DNA of 64,000 bases from Xanthomarina arctica. GTDB lineage: Bacteria; Bacteroidota; Bacteroidia; Flavobacteriales; Flavobacteriaceae. The notes beneath the pieces are model-generated. The model did no database searches. It had not been told where the DNA came from and was given only the letters and a program-made list of their open reading frames with translations. This document shows, one piece after another, positions 8,969 to 18,162 of the stretch (position 1 is the first letter of the stretch; the number at the start of each line of letters is the position of its first letter). A program made the position numbers and the translations under genes. Location of the stretch: NCBI RefSeq assembly GCF_014638915.1, contig NZ_BMFQ01000001.1, positions 124,001 through 188,000 on the forward strand, given 5' to 3'.

Positions 8969-11470
8969 TTAAAATTTAAATCCAAAATTAATAGTTACTC
9001 CAAAATCTCTAGCTTCTGGATTTTCAAAGTAATTACCTCTAAAGTTAAAATCTATTCTCATGAGTTTGAATATATTTCCAACCCCAACACTATATTCATA
9101 GTAAATTTCTTTTGTTGGAGCTACTAAAAGTAAATTTGTAGGACTGCTTAAAGCTTTATTCTCATCAGATAATTCGCCCCAGACTCCACGAATTCCAACA
9201 ATTTCACGCCAATTCAATTTACGTAAAAAAGGAATTCTAGAAAAAAGACGACCATTAAAATTATGCTCAAGGAATAAAGCTACATAAGTATCTGTTACAA
9301 ACTCATAATAATCTAATTGAGAAAAGGACTTATAAAAAGTGAAATACGACTGATTCCCTGGTACTATACTTAACAATCCAAGAGGTACTTCTCCAAAGGT
9401 TTTACCGGCTTCGAAAGTAGACCTAAGTTCTCCAAGACCACCAATTTGCCATGGCTGTATGTAAGAAAATTGTATTTTTTTATAATCAAAATCACTATTA
9501 AATAGATTTTTATTACCAACACTAAATTGAGTAAATAAAGAGGCATAATCATTATTGGAATTAGATCTTTCAACCCCATATCCTATCATTTCTCTTTGCG
9601 GATAATAGTTTACAGAAAAGGAGCTTTCAAATTGTTGGGTTTCGGCAGAAACACCTGTTGGAGATTCTGGATCTACATAATCCAAACTAAAAGAGGTTGA
9701 GGCCGAAGACAGGGTTCTATAACTACCACCAACCCTTAAAACCACATTTTGCCAAGGCTCTATTTCTATTGCCAAAGCTTGTAAATTAATATTTGTAAGC
9801 TTATCATTTGGCGCAACAGAAAACACGTCATTAGAAGCTAAACTCCTTCCCAATACATCTGTTGAGTTTGTTAAGTTGGCTCCAATTTGCTCAATGTCTC
9901 GCCTATGTCCAGCTGAAATGATCAATCGGTTTTCTTTGTAAATCATCCATTTTGCAGAAACCCCATATTTAAACTTATCATCCTTAAAACCATAAGCTAA
10001 AAATCCTTGTGCTCGCCATAAATCGTTTTGACCAAAATAAGTTCTGGCTCCAGCTCTAAGTCTTAATCCTTCTACATCATTATAACCAAAAGTTGAAGAA
10101 ATAGGGCCAAAATCTAGATTTAACTTTTTCACTTCAATATATCCAGAACCCAAAATGCTACCTAAGTTGTATAGTTTTTTAAATTTACCAACCGTTTTTA
10201 AGGTATCTAACATTTTGTAGACGCCCTTCTCATCTTTACTTAATGGTTCCATACGGTTTTCGTCCCAGAACGTCTCGTCTCTATTATAAGCGTCCTTATT
10301 ATAATCGAAGACTTCATCTTTATAGAACTTTTCGTCTTTAACTTCGTCAAACACATAATTATTATAAAGTGTGGTTCGTTTGCCATAAACACCACGTGAT
10401 TTTTCCTTTTTATTAAACGTAAAATCTGACATGAAATAATCACGTTTCACTAGAAAAACCGAATCGTTAAGAACTTCAAATTCTTGTTCGATATAAATTT
10501 CCTTAACCCAGTTTATGTTCGCGCTTTTTGAGGCCTGCATGTTTATGTCCTTGATAGCAAAGGTGGAATCTGCAACCCAAAAATCGCCTTTAAAGGTCAA
10601 TTCATTTTTACGTCTTGGATAGTAAATAATGTTATAACACCATTTGTTGTCTATGTAGGCACTATCTGCCAACACGTAATTATAGGTGTTAATTCCAGTT
10701 GTAGAAATTGGACTAACAAAGCTTTTATCGAAGAATTTCAGGTAATTATCATAAATATCATATTCAGAATATAAATCTTTAACAAAAGCGATAATAGACT
10801 GATTGTTACTAAAGCCTGAGTTTTTATTCCCTTTTAATTCAACTTTTTTCTTTTTAAGGACGTTATCTCCATAGACTTTAGCCACTTCTTCGTTAACAAA
10901 AATGGGCAAATAGGTTTTTCCAGTTACTTTAGAGGTATCAACTTGTTTAAAAACAAATTCCATTCCTTTAAATATTTTACCTTCTATTAGTGAGCTATCT
11001 ATGGTATTGATATCGAATTCTACTTTTTCGTATCTATCATATTCATATTGCTTAAACTTTTTGAGACCATTTTTACGTTTGTTCTCCCAGATTTTCTGCA
11101 TGATGGCAATAGCAGGATTGTCTTCCGCTTTTTTCGATTGTTTTCCAGCTACAATAACAATTTCATTTAATGCCGCTGTGTCTTCTTTTACAATGAAAGT
11201 TAAGTTATAATTAACTTTTTTATCCAAAGGAAATTCTATGGTTTCGTAACCTACAAAGGAGACTATTAAGGTCTCCCAAGTTGTTGGAGATTCTAGATAA
11301 AATGTTCCATTTTCGTCCGTGATAGTACCTTCAAAAGACCCTTTAAGAATAATGTTAGCATAAGCTACAGGTTCATTATTTTCATCATAGACATGTCCGC
11401 TAACCTTTGTTTGAGAAAACAAAAAGCCAACACTTAAGAGAAAAAACAATGTTAATAACCTTAACTTCAT
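8969..11470 (-). CDS. DUF5686 and carboxypeptidase-regulatory-like domain outer-membrane protein
   Basis: 833 residues from the ATG at 11468-11470, which gives a clean signal peptide (MKLRLLTLFFLLSVGFLFSQ). A longer frame from 11503 begins inside the terminator after pdhB and is rejected. After the signal comes a CarboxypepD_reg-like beta-sandwich (TKVSGHVYDENNEPVAYANI to about residue 100) like the one at the start of many TonB-dependent receptors. The remainder matches the DUF5686 architecture with a strand-rich C-terminus ending in aromatic residues (GVTINFGFKF), consistent with an outer-membrane barrel. No plug domain is recognised. Function unknown. Confidence 0.85.
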   Translation of the reverse strand: MKLRLLTLFFLLSVGFLFSQTKVSGHVYDENNEPVAYANIILKGSFEGTITDENGTFYLESPTTWETLIVSFVGYETIEFPLDKKVNYNLTFIVKEDTAALNEIVIVAGKQSKKAEDNPAIAIMQKIWENKRKNGLKKFKQYEYDRYEKVEFDINTIDSSLIEGKIFKGMEFVFKQVDTSKVTGKTYLPIFVNEEVAKVYGDNVLKKKKVELKGNKNSGFSNNQSIIAFVKDLYSEYDIYDNYLKFFDKSFVSPISTTGINTYNYVLADSAYIDNKWCYNIIYYPRRKNELTFKGDFWVADSTFAIKDINMQASKSANINWVKEIYIEQEFEVLNDSVFLVKRDYFMSDFTFNKKEKSRGVYGKRTTLYNNYVFDEVKDEKFYKDEVFDYNKDAYNRDETFWDENRMEPLSKDEKGVYKMLDTLKTVGKFKKLYNLGSILGSGYIEVKKLNLDFGPISSTFGYNDVEGLRLRAGARTYFGQNDLWRAQGFLAYGFKDDKFKYGVSAKWMIYKENRLIISAGHRRDIEQIGANLTNSTDVLGRSLASNDVFSVAPNDKLTNINLQALAIEIEPWQNVVLRVGGSYRTLSSASTSFSLDYVDPESPTGVSAETQQFESSFSVNYYPQREMIGYGVERSNSNNDYASLFTQFSVGNKNLFNSDFDYKKIQFSYIQPWQIGGLGELRSTFEAGKTFGEVPLGLLSIVPGNQSYFTFYKSFSQLDYYEFVTDTYVALFLEHNFNGRLFSRIPFLRKLNWREIVGIRGVWGELSDENKALSSPTNLLLVAPTKEIYYEYSVGVGNIFKLMRIDFNFRGNYFENPEARDFGVTINFGFKF

Positions 11471-11476
11471 AAGAAT

Positions 11477-11509
11477 AAAAAACTTCATCAACAATAACGC
11501 CAATGAAGT
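11477..11509 (-). terminator. terminator after pdhB
   Basis: Arms ACTTCAT (11482-11488) and ATGAAGT (11503-11509) are followed on the minus strand by a U run from the A-rich stretch 11477-11482. It lies between the pdhB stop and the start of the DUF5686 gene. Confidence 0.65.
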
Positions 11510-11533
11510 CCATTTAATTAAAAATAATAGAAT

Positions 11534-12511
11534 TTATTTATATAATACTTTTTTTACAGCCTTTATAACTTCGTTACTATTAGGCATCCATTCTTCCAAT
11601 AATACAGGAGAATAAGGTGCTGGAGTATCTGCCGTGTTTATTTTTATAATAGGTGCATCTAAATAATCGAATGCTTCCGCTTGGATAATATATGTAATTT
11701 CAGTTGACACATTTCCAAAAGGCCAAGCTTCCTCAAGAATCACCAATCTATTTGTTTTTTTAACCGAAGTTAAAATAGTTTCCTTATCTAAAGGACGAAC
11801 TGTTCTAAGATCGATAATTTCACAAGAAATCCCTTCTTTTTCTAATTCATCAGCCGCTTTATAAGCTTCTTTGATTATTTTCCCAAAAGAAACGATAGTA
11901 ACATCTTTACCTTCGCGTTTAACTTCAGCAACTCCTAAAGGAATGGTATATTCCCCTTCAGGAACTTCACCTTTATCTCCATACATTTGCTCGCTTTCCA
12001 TGAAAATGACTGGATCGTTATCACGAATAGCCGATTTTAAAAGCCCTTTGGCATCATAAGGATTAGAAGGCACAACCACTTTTAAACCTGGCGTGTTGGC
12101 AAACCAATTTTCAAAAGCCTGCGAATGAGTTGCTCCAAGCTGTCCTGCAGAACCTGTTGGGCCACGGAAAACGATTGGACAATTAAATTGTCCGCCAGAC
12201 ATTTGTCTAATTTTTGCGGCATTATTTATAATCTGATCAATACCAACCAACGAGAAGTTAAACGTCATATACTCTACAATTGGTCTGCAACCCGTCATGG
12301 TAGAACCAATGGCAATCCCAGCAAAACCTAATTCTGCAATAGGGGTATCAATAACACGTTTAGGGCCAAATTCGTCAAGCATGCCTTTAGATGCTTTATA
12401 AGCTCCATTATATTCTGCTACTTCTTCACCCATTAGGAAAATGCTTTCATCTCTGCGCATTTCTTCGCTCATGGCTTCACATATAGCTTCTCTAAATTGA
12501 ATTGTTTTCAT
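11534..12511 (-). CDS. pdhB: pyruvate dehydrogenase E1 component, beta subunit
   Basis: 325 residues, the usual length of a stand-alone E1 beta subunit. With the alpha subunit it performs the thiamine-diphosphate-dependent decarboxylation of pyruvate. It starts MKTIQFREAICEAMSEEMRR and contains the ThDP-binding glutamate in FLMGEEVAEYNGAYKASKG, the IDTPIAELGFAGIAIG segment and the C-terminal transketolase domain (ISCEIIDLRTVRPLDKETI). No E1 alpha or E2 gene is adjacent. A branched-chain 2-oxoacid E1 beta is the alternative; pyruvate is the better match. Confidence 0.9.
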   Translation of the reverse strand: MKTIQFREAICEAMSEEMRRDESIFLMGEEVAEYNGAYKASKGMLDEFGPKRVIDTPIAELGFAGIAIGSTMTGCRPIVEYMTFNFSLVGIDQIINNAAKIRQMSGGQFNCPIVFRGPTGSAGQLGATHSQAFENWFANTPGLKVVVPSNPYDAKGLLKSAIRDNDPVIFMESEQMYGDKGEVPEGEYTIPLGVAEVKREGKDVTIVSFGKIIKEAYKAADELEKEGISCEIIDLRTVRPLDKETILTSVKKTNRLVILEEAWPFGNVSTEITYIIQAEAFDYLDAPIIKINTADTPAPYSPVLLEEWMPNSNEVIKAVKKVLYK

Positions 12512-12534
12512 TTGTATAACTTTATTACGATAGG

Positions 12535-12542
12535 CAAAAGTA
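12535..12542 (-). promoter_or_regulatory. -7 promoter element for pdhB
   Basis: Minus-strand TACTTTTG matches TAnnTTTG perfectly, 23 nt upstream of the start codon. No clear -33 TTG is seen at the usual spacing. Confidence 0.5.
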
Positions 12543-12924
12543 ACAATTATTGATAAGAAATAATATAATTTTTAAATGGTAAAATTCTTCACAAGAAATG
12601 TTTCTTAAATTTAGGTTTACATATAAAAATATTTGGACTGTAAACCATATACTTATAAGCGTCTCTTTTACCTTATATCTATGAGGTTTACTTCAAAGAA
12701 TACCATTAATCGTATCACCATATTTTATTAGATAAAAACAGTTTCGAAGGAATACAAGGAATTAAAACCATTCAAATTAGCAAAAAGCCAACTTTACTCA
12801 TACGATTTAGTTTCCTTTATTTGTTAAAATTTAAAAATTTGTTATGCGTGCATAGTAAATATTTTGAATTAAATAAGTAACTTCGTAACCTCAAAACAAT
12901 TACACATATTTAAATTAAAACAAT
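12543..12924. other. intergenic region between divergent pdhB and etfB, with a candidate etfB promoter
   Basis: About 380 bp without a gene. Near the right end TTG (12839-12841) is followed after 18 nt by TATTTTG (12860-12866), one base short of the TAnnTTTG consensus, about 60 nt upstream of etfB. The palindrome TATGC-GT-GCATA (12843-12854) sits between them, where a repressor would block the promoter. The rest is featureless AT-rich sequence. Confidence 0.4.
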
Positions 12925-13671
12925 ATGAAAATATTAGTATGTATTAGTCATGTACCTGATACGACTTCAAAAATTAATTTTACTGAAGGAGACACAAAAT
13001 TTGACACTAATGGCGTTCAATTTGTAATTAACCCAAATGATGAATTTGGTTTAACGCGTGCCATGTGGTTTAAAGAAAAACAAGGAGCTACCGTTGAAGT
13101 TATTAATGTAGGAGGTCCTGAAACAGAACCAACCTTACGTAAAGCTTTAGCTATTGGAGCAGATGGAGCAATAAGAGTAAACACAGCTGCTACAGATGGT
13201 TTTGCAGTAGCACAACAAATAGCAAAAGTAGTTCAGGATGGTGGTTACGATTTAGTAATTGCTGGACGTGAATCTATTGATTATAATGGCGGGATGGTAC
13301 CTGGTATGATTGCTGGAATATTAAAAGCAAATTTTGTTACCAACTGTATTAGTTTAGAAGTAGATGGTACAAATGCCACTGCTATTAGAGAAATAGATGG
13401 TGGAAAAGAAACAGTTTCTACATCCTTACCTCTAGTAATTGGTGGTCAAAAAGGTTTAGTTCAAGAAAGCGATTTACGTATTCCAAACATGAGAGGAATT
13501 ATGATGGCAAGACAAAAACCATTAAATGTGGTTGAGCCTATGGATGCAAACATGGAAACAGCATCTGTGAAATTTGAAAAACCAGCTCCAAAAGGCGCAA
13601 TCAAATTAATTGACCCAGATAATATAGATGAATTAATAAACTTACTTCATAACGAAGCAAAAGTTATTTAA
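12925..13671 (+). CDS. etfB: electron transfer flavoprotein beta subunit
   Basis: 248 residues, normal for EtfB. With EtfA it forms the soluble heterodimer that carries electrons from acyl-CoA and other dehydrogenases to the quinone pool. It begins MKILVCISHVPDT, and the AMP/FAD-binding family stretch is seen in VIAGRESIDYNGGMVPGMIA. The signature region LPLVIGGQKGLVQESDLRIP lies near residue 170. The gene is 21 bp upstream of etfA on the same strand. Confidence 0.96.
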   Translation: MKILVCISHVPDTTSKINFTEGDTKFDTNGVQFVINPNDEFGLTRAMWFKEKQGATVEVINVGGPETEPTLRKALAIGADGAIRVNTAATDGFAVAQQIAKVVQDGGYDLVIAGRESIDYNGGMVPGMIAGILKANFVTNCISLEVDGTNATAIREIDGGKETVSTSLPLVIGGQKGLVQESDLRIPNMRGIMMARQKPLNVVEPMDANMETASVKFEKPAPKGAIKLIDPDNIDELINLLHNEAKVI

Positions 13672-13692
13672 TAACCAAATTTCAAGAAAATT

Positions 13693-14652
13693 ATGTCAGT
13701 TTTAGTATATACAGAATCCGATAAAGGAACCTTTAAAAAAACAGCTTTAGAAGTTGCTTCCTATGCAAAAACAGTTGCAGACCAAATGGGAACAACCGTA
13801 ACAGCCATTACTTTTAATGCAGAAGACACTTCCATTTTAGGAAATTATGGTGTTGACAAAGTTTTAAAAATAAACAATGCTCAATTAGAAGCTTTTAATG
13901 CCAATGCCTATGCAGATGTTATTGCACAAGCGGCTAAAAAAGAAGGCTCTAAAGTTGTTGTTGTAAGCTCAAGTGCAGACAGCAAATATTTAGCACCACT
14001 TTTAGCAATAGATTTAGATGCTGGTTTTGCATCGAACGTAGTTGAAGCTCCTTCAAGTACATCACCTTTTACAGTAAAACGTACTGCTTTTACAAACAAA
14101 GCTTTTAACATGACGGCGATTAATACCGATGTTAAATTGGTTGCTGTTTCTAATAATTCTTTTGGATTAAAAGAAAATTCAGGAAGCGCAACTGCAGAAG
14201 ATTTCTCTCCTTCCATTCCAGAATTAGGCGTTAAAGTAGAGTCTGTAGATAAAGTTACAGGACAAGTTACTATTGCAGATGCAGAAATAGTTGTTTCTGG
14301 TGGACGTGGCCTTAAAGGTCCTGAAAATTGGGGAATGATTGAAGAACTTGCTAGTGTTTTAGGTGCGGCAACAGCTTGCTCGAAACCGGTTAGTGATTTA
14401 GGCTGGAGACCACATAGCGAACACGTTGGACAAACAGGAAAACCTGTAGCAGCCAATTTATACATTGCTATTGGAATTTCAGGTGCTATTCAACATCTTG
14501 CGGGAATTAATGCAAGTAAAGTGAAGGTAGTAATCAATACAGATCCAGAAGCTCCCTTCTTTAAGGCGGCAGATTATGGAATTGTTGGTGATGCCTTTGT
14601 AGTGGTACCAAAATTAATCGAAAAATTAAAAGCTTTTAAAGCACAACAATAA
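13693..14652 (+). CDS. etfA: electron transfer flavoprotein alpha subunit
   Basis: 319 residues. The C-terminal FAD-binding domain is clear: VSGGRGLKGPENWGMIEELA, the SDLGWRPHSEHVGQTGK stretch and LYIAIGISGAIQHLAGI. It partners with EtfB from the gene just upstream. A reverse-strand open frame of 185 codons inside this gene is a coding shadow. Confidence 0.96.
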   Translation: MSVLVYTESDKGTFKKTALEVASYAKTVADQMGTTVTAITFNAEDTSILGNYGVDKVLKINNAQLEAFNANAYADVIAQAAKKEGSKVVVVSSSADSKYLAPLLAIDLDAGFASNVVEAPSSTSPFTVKRTAFTNKAFNMTAINTDVKLVAVSNNSFGLKENSGSATAEDFSPSIPELGVKVESVDKVTGQVTIADAEIVVSGGRGLKGPENWGMIEELASVLGAATACSKPVSDLGWRPHSEHVGQTGKPVAANLYIAIGISGAIQHLAGINASKVKVVINTDPEAPFFKAADYGIVGDAFVVVPKLIEKLKAFKAQQ

Positions 14653-14678
14653 ATATTTTTTTTAACTTGTATTGTTAA

Positions 14679-14800
14679 AAAGAACTGTTTAAATTAAATT
14701 TTTACTATCAATAATAGCTCTGATTTCGCTGAATTTAAATAGCAAAATCATTAAAAATGCTTTTAAGCAGTTGGTAAAGTCCTAATTTAAACAGTTCTTT
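14679..14800. repeat. 122-bp element with perfect 18-bp terminal inverted repeats
   Basis: AAAGAACTGTTTAAATTA (14679-14696) is the exact reverse complement of 14783-14800. The 86-bp interior is AT-rich and has a small inner palindrome (GCTT-TT-AAGC). It fills the gap between etfA and the nuclease gene. It could be a MITE-like remnant or a long-range stem in the mRNA. No clear target-site duplication flanks it. Confidence 0.6.
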
Positions 14801-14815
14801 GTGTTTTAAAAATCT

Positions 14816-15430
14816 ATGAGTTTAGTACGACTTAATATAAAAGGAATTTCTTACAGCCAAACGCAAAATGGTGCTTACGCACTTATCTTAAATGAAGTTG
14901 ATGGCGACCGAAAACTACCTATCGTCATTGGCGCTTTCGAGGCTCAATCTATAGCTATTGCTCTTGAAAAAGAAATTAGACCACCTAGACCGTTAACCCA
15001 CGATTTATTTAAAAATTTCGCAGATCGTTTCGATATTGTTGTCAAACAAGTAATTATCCATAAACTGGTTGATGGTGTTTTCTACTCCAGTATTATTTGT
15101 GAAAGAGATAAAATTGAAGAAATTATCGATGCTAGAACTAGCGATGCCATTGCCTTGGCACTTCGTTTTAATGCACCTATATTTACTTATAAAAACATCT
15201 TAGATAAAGCTGGAATTTATTTAAAAGTAAACCCTGAAAGCGAGGACGAAACTCAAGAAGACAGTATCTTGGTAGACGATTTTATTGCTGAAGAGTTGGA
15301 GTCTGGTTCACCCAAAGAACTATATAAAAATAAAACGCTAACCGAATTAAATAGCTTATTAGACGAAGCCGTAGCAAATGAAGATTACGAGAAAGCTGCA
15401 AAAATCCGGGATGAAATTTCCAAGCGATAA
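14816..15430 (+). CDS. bifunctional nuclease family protein with C-terminal UVR motif
   Basis: 204 residues. The N-terminal 130 or so form a BFN (DUF151) domain; family members have been described with RNase/DNase activity, and family motifs include LPIVIGAFEAQSIAIALE and DARTSDAIALALRFNAPI. The C-terminus (LDEAVANEDYEKAAKIRDEI) is a UvrB/UvrC-type helical hairpin motif, common in Bacteroidota versions. Physiological substrate unknown. It is 17 bp upstream of the nucleoside transporter gene. Confidence 0.85.
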   Translation: MSLVRLNIKGISYSQTQNGAYALILNEVDGDRKLPIVIGAFEAQSIAIALEKEIRPPRPLTHDLFKNFADRFDIVVKQVIIHKLVDGVFYSSIICERDKIEEIIDARTSDAIALALRFNAPIFTYKNILDKAGIYLKVNPESEDETQEDSILVDDFIAEELESGSPKELYKNKTLTELNSLLDEAVANEDYEKAAKIRDEISKR

Positions 15431-15447
15431 CTAACCTAAACTTACTC

Positions 15448-17115
15448 ATGAAAAATTTTGTATTAGCTATTGTAGCTGTATTTTTTGGATTCTCTACAAG
15501 TATGGCTCAAGACCTAGAAAAAAAATGGGTAGCTAACGACCAAAATAATAGTTTTGAAACCTTGGAATTAAATCAAGGCGAATTTAATACAACAAATGCT
15601 TCAGGAGATTATATCCACCAAAACAACTTATTGGTTTTTTACTACAACAAACCAAACGATACAATTAGACGTTACAAAATTAAAGAGCACACAGATTCTA
15701 CTTTAGTTTTCTCAGAAAAAAATACGGACTACTATTTTACGGTAGGAAAAGAAGAAGCTTCAACTGCATTAGTAGGAGAAATAGATTCGAATAACGCAAT
15801 TATAGAAAGTCAAGGATTTTCGATGAATAGCTTATGGCGAGGAATAATAGGAATGATTTCACTTTTATTTTTAGCTTTCCTTTTTAGTAATAACAAGAAA
15901 GCTGTAAACTGGAAAACAGTTGGCCTTGGTTTAGCATTTCAGCTTATAATAGCAGTAGGGGTTTTAAAAGTCCCTTTTGTTCAAAGTATTTTTGAATGGA
16001 TTGGAGGTTTATTTGTAAGCGTACTAGACTTTACTAGAGCAGGAAGTAAGTTCTTATTCGATGGTTTAGTTGTAGACATGGACACCTTTGGGTTTATTTT
16101 CGCTTTTCAAGTATTACCAACTATTATATTCTTTTCGGCTTTAACATCGCTCCTATTTTACTTAGGCATCATACAAAAAGTAGTAAAACTATTTGGTATC
16201 GCATTATCTAAAACCTTAAAAATTTCGGGTGCAGAAAGTCTAAGTGTTGCCGGAAATATTTTTCTTGGGCAAACTGAAGCTCCTTTGCTAATCAAGGCGT
16301 ATTTAGAAAAAATGAACAAATCTGAAATGCTCCTTGTTATGATTGGAGGAATGGCAACCGTTGCTGGAGCCGTACTTGCTGCATACATTGGCTTTCTTGG
16401 TGGAGATGATCCAGTTTTAAGATTACAATTTGCAAAACACTTATTAGCAGCTTCTGTAATGGCAGCTCCAGGTGCCATTGTTATTTCGAAAATATTGTAT
16501 CCTCAAACTGAAGAAATAAATACAGATGTAAGTGTTTCTTCAGAAAAAATAGGTTCAAATATCTTAGACGCTATTGCTAATGGTACAACAGAAGGATTAA
16601 AGCTAGCAGTAAATGTTGGAGCCATGCTTCTAGTTTTTGTAGCTTTTATTGCAATGGTTAATGGTATTCTTGGCTGGGTTGGAGATGTTACAACTATTAA
16701 CACATGGATTGCATCAAATACAGCCTATCAAAGTTTATCTTTAGAACTTATTCTTGGTTATATATTTGCCCCATTAATGTGGCTAATTGGTATTGCTACA
16801 GAAGACATGACTCTAATGGGACAATTGTTAGGTATCAAATTGGTTGCAAGTGAATTTGTTGGTTATATCCAATTAGTAGACTTAAAAGATGTGGCAAGTG
16901 CAACACACTTAACGTATAACAAATCTATTATTATGGCCACATACATGTTGTGTGGTTTTGCTAATTTTGCATCTATTGGTATTCAAATTGGTGGTATTGG
17001 TTCTATTGCACCAGGACAACGTAAAACTTTATCAGAGTTAGGAATGAAAGCCTTAATTGGTGGTACAATTGCGTCACTTATGTCTGCAACAATTGCTGGA
17101 ATGATTATTGGTTAG
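15448..17115 (+). CDS. NupC/CNT-family nucleoside transporter with secreted N-terminal domain
   Basis: 555 residues, about 130 longer than typical NupC. Residues 1-20 are a signal peptide (LAIVAVFFGFSTSMAQ), and 21-115 form a strand-rich lipocalin-like segment (KKWVANDQNNSFETLELNQG). The membrane domain starts near residue 130 and contains CNT motifs such as GNIFLGQTEAPLLIKAYLEK and GGMATVAGAVLAAYIG. It should import nucleosides by cation symport. It follows the nuclease gene and ends at a terminator before thyA, so nucleoside uptake sits next to dTMP synthesis. Confidence 0.9.
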   Translation: MKNFVLAIVAVFFGFSTSMAQDLEKKWVANDQNNSFETLELNQGEFNTTNASGDYIHQNNLLVFYYNKPNDTIRRYKIKEHTDSTLVFSEKNTDYYFTVGKEEASTALVGEIDSNNAIIESQGFSMNSLWRGIIGMISLLFLAFLFSNNKKAVNWKTVGLGLAFQLIIAVGVLKVPFVQSIFEWIGGLFVSVLDFTRAGSKFLFDGLVVDMDTFGFIFAFQVLPTIIFFSALTSLLFYLGIIQKVVKLFGIALSKTLKISGAESLSVAGNIFLGQTEAPLLIKAYLEKMNKSEMLLVMIGGMATVAGAVLAAYIGFLGGDDPVLRLQFAKHLLAASVMAAPGAIVISKILYPQTEEINTDVSVSSEKIGSNILDAIANGTTEGLKLAVNVGAMLLVFVAFIAMVNGILGWVGDVTTINTWIASNTAYQSLSLELILGYIFAPLMWLIGIATEDMTLMGQLLGIKLVASEFVGYIQLVDLKDVASATHLTYNKSIIMATYMLCGFANFASIGIQIGGIGSIAPGQRKTLSELGMKALIGGTIASLMSATIAGMIIG

Positions 17116-17168
17116 TCCAATTTTCAATACAGAAATAAATCTTAAATCAGATTACCAAATATAAAATG

Positions 17169-17202
17169 AAGCTTCCAATCTTTTGATATGAAGCTTTTTT
17201 TT
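17169..17202 (+). terminator. terminator after the nucleoside transporter gene
   Basis: AAGCTTC (17169-17175) pairs with GAAGCTT (17190-17196) across a 14-nt loop, followed by a T run to 17202. Confidence 0.7.
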
Positions 17203-17323
17203 ATTTATTTTTACCTTAATTAATTTACCAAATATTAAGTACAATAAAAGTGTATTTGGAGATTTGAACTAGCTTTAAAAACTCCTTTAATTTTAAAAAC
17301 ATCCCTACTTTTAAGGAAGAGCC

Positions 17324-18148
17324 ATGAGACAATATTTAGACTTAGTTAAACACATTTTAGAAAACGGAAACGAAAAAGGAGATAGAACTGGAACTGGAAC
17401 TAAAAGTGTTTTTGGTTATCAAATGCGTTTTGATTTAAGTGAAGGTTTCCCAATGGTTACTACTAAAAAACTTCACTTAAAATCTATTGTTTATGAGTTA
17501 CTTTGGTTTCTAAAAGGAGACACTAATATTAAGTACTTAACGGAGAATGGTGTTCGAATCTGGAATGAATGGGCTGATGAGAATGGCGATTTAGGCCCTG
17601 TATATGGTCATCAATGGAGAAATTGGAATAGCGACGAGATTGATCAAATAAAAGAAATTGTCGAAACGTTAAAGAAAAATCCTAATAGCAGACGCATGTT
17701 AGTTTCTGCTTGGAATCCTTCGGTTTTACCAGACAATTCAAAGAGTTTTAGCGAAAATGTGGCTAATGGCAAAGCGGCACTTCCTCCTTGTCATGCGTTT
17801 TTTCAATTTTATGTAGCTGATGGAAAATTATCTTGTCAGCTATACCAACGTAGTGCAGATACGTTCTTAGGCGTTCCTTTTAACATTGCTTCTTATGCCC
17901 TATTCACTATGATGATGGCTCAAGTTTGCGGATATGAAGCTGGGGAATTTATCCACACGTTTGGCGATGCACATATTTATAACAACCATTTGGAACAACT
18001 AGAATTACAATTATCTAGAGACCCAAAACCGCTTCCTAAAATGCTTCTTAACCCAGAAATCAAAGATATTTTCGATTTTAAATTTGAAGATTTCACTCTA
18101 GTCGATTATGACCATCATCCACATATTAAAGGTAAAGTTGCTATCTAA
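17324..18148 (+). CDS. thyA: thymidylate synthase
   Basis: 274 residues. It methylates dUMP to dTMP using 5,10-methylene-tetrahydrofolate and leaves dihydrofolate. The start [15 protein letters not shown], the substrate loop [13 protein letters not shown], the active-site cysteine in [12 protein letters not shown] and the C-terminal [12 protein letters not shown] are all present. It leads a tight run of genes ending in a dihydrofolate reductase, which recycles the dihydrofolate. Confidence 0.97.
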   Translation: MRQYLDLVKHILENGNEKGDRTGTGTKSVFGYQMRFDLSEGFPMVTTKKLHLKSIVYELLWFLKGDTNIKYLTENGVRIWNEWADENGDLGPVYGHQWRNWNSDEIDQIKEIVETLKKNPNSRRMLVSAWNPSVLPDNSKSFSENVANGKAALPPCHAFFQFYVADGKLSCQLYQRSADTFLGVPFNIASYALFTMMMAQVCGYEAGEFIHTFGDAHIYNNHLEQLELQLSRDPKPLPKMLLNPEIKDIFDFKFEDFTLVDYDHHPHIKGKVAI

Positions 18149-18162
18149 ATTGAACCCAAAAC

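Noticed and set aside
13908-14465. 185-codon open frame on the minus strand inside etfA
   Set aside because: It lies opposite a well-recognised EtfA coding sequence, shows no family motif and has the composition of a reverse-strand shadow.
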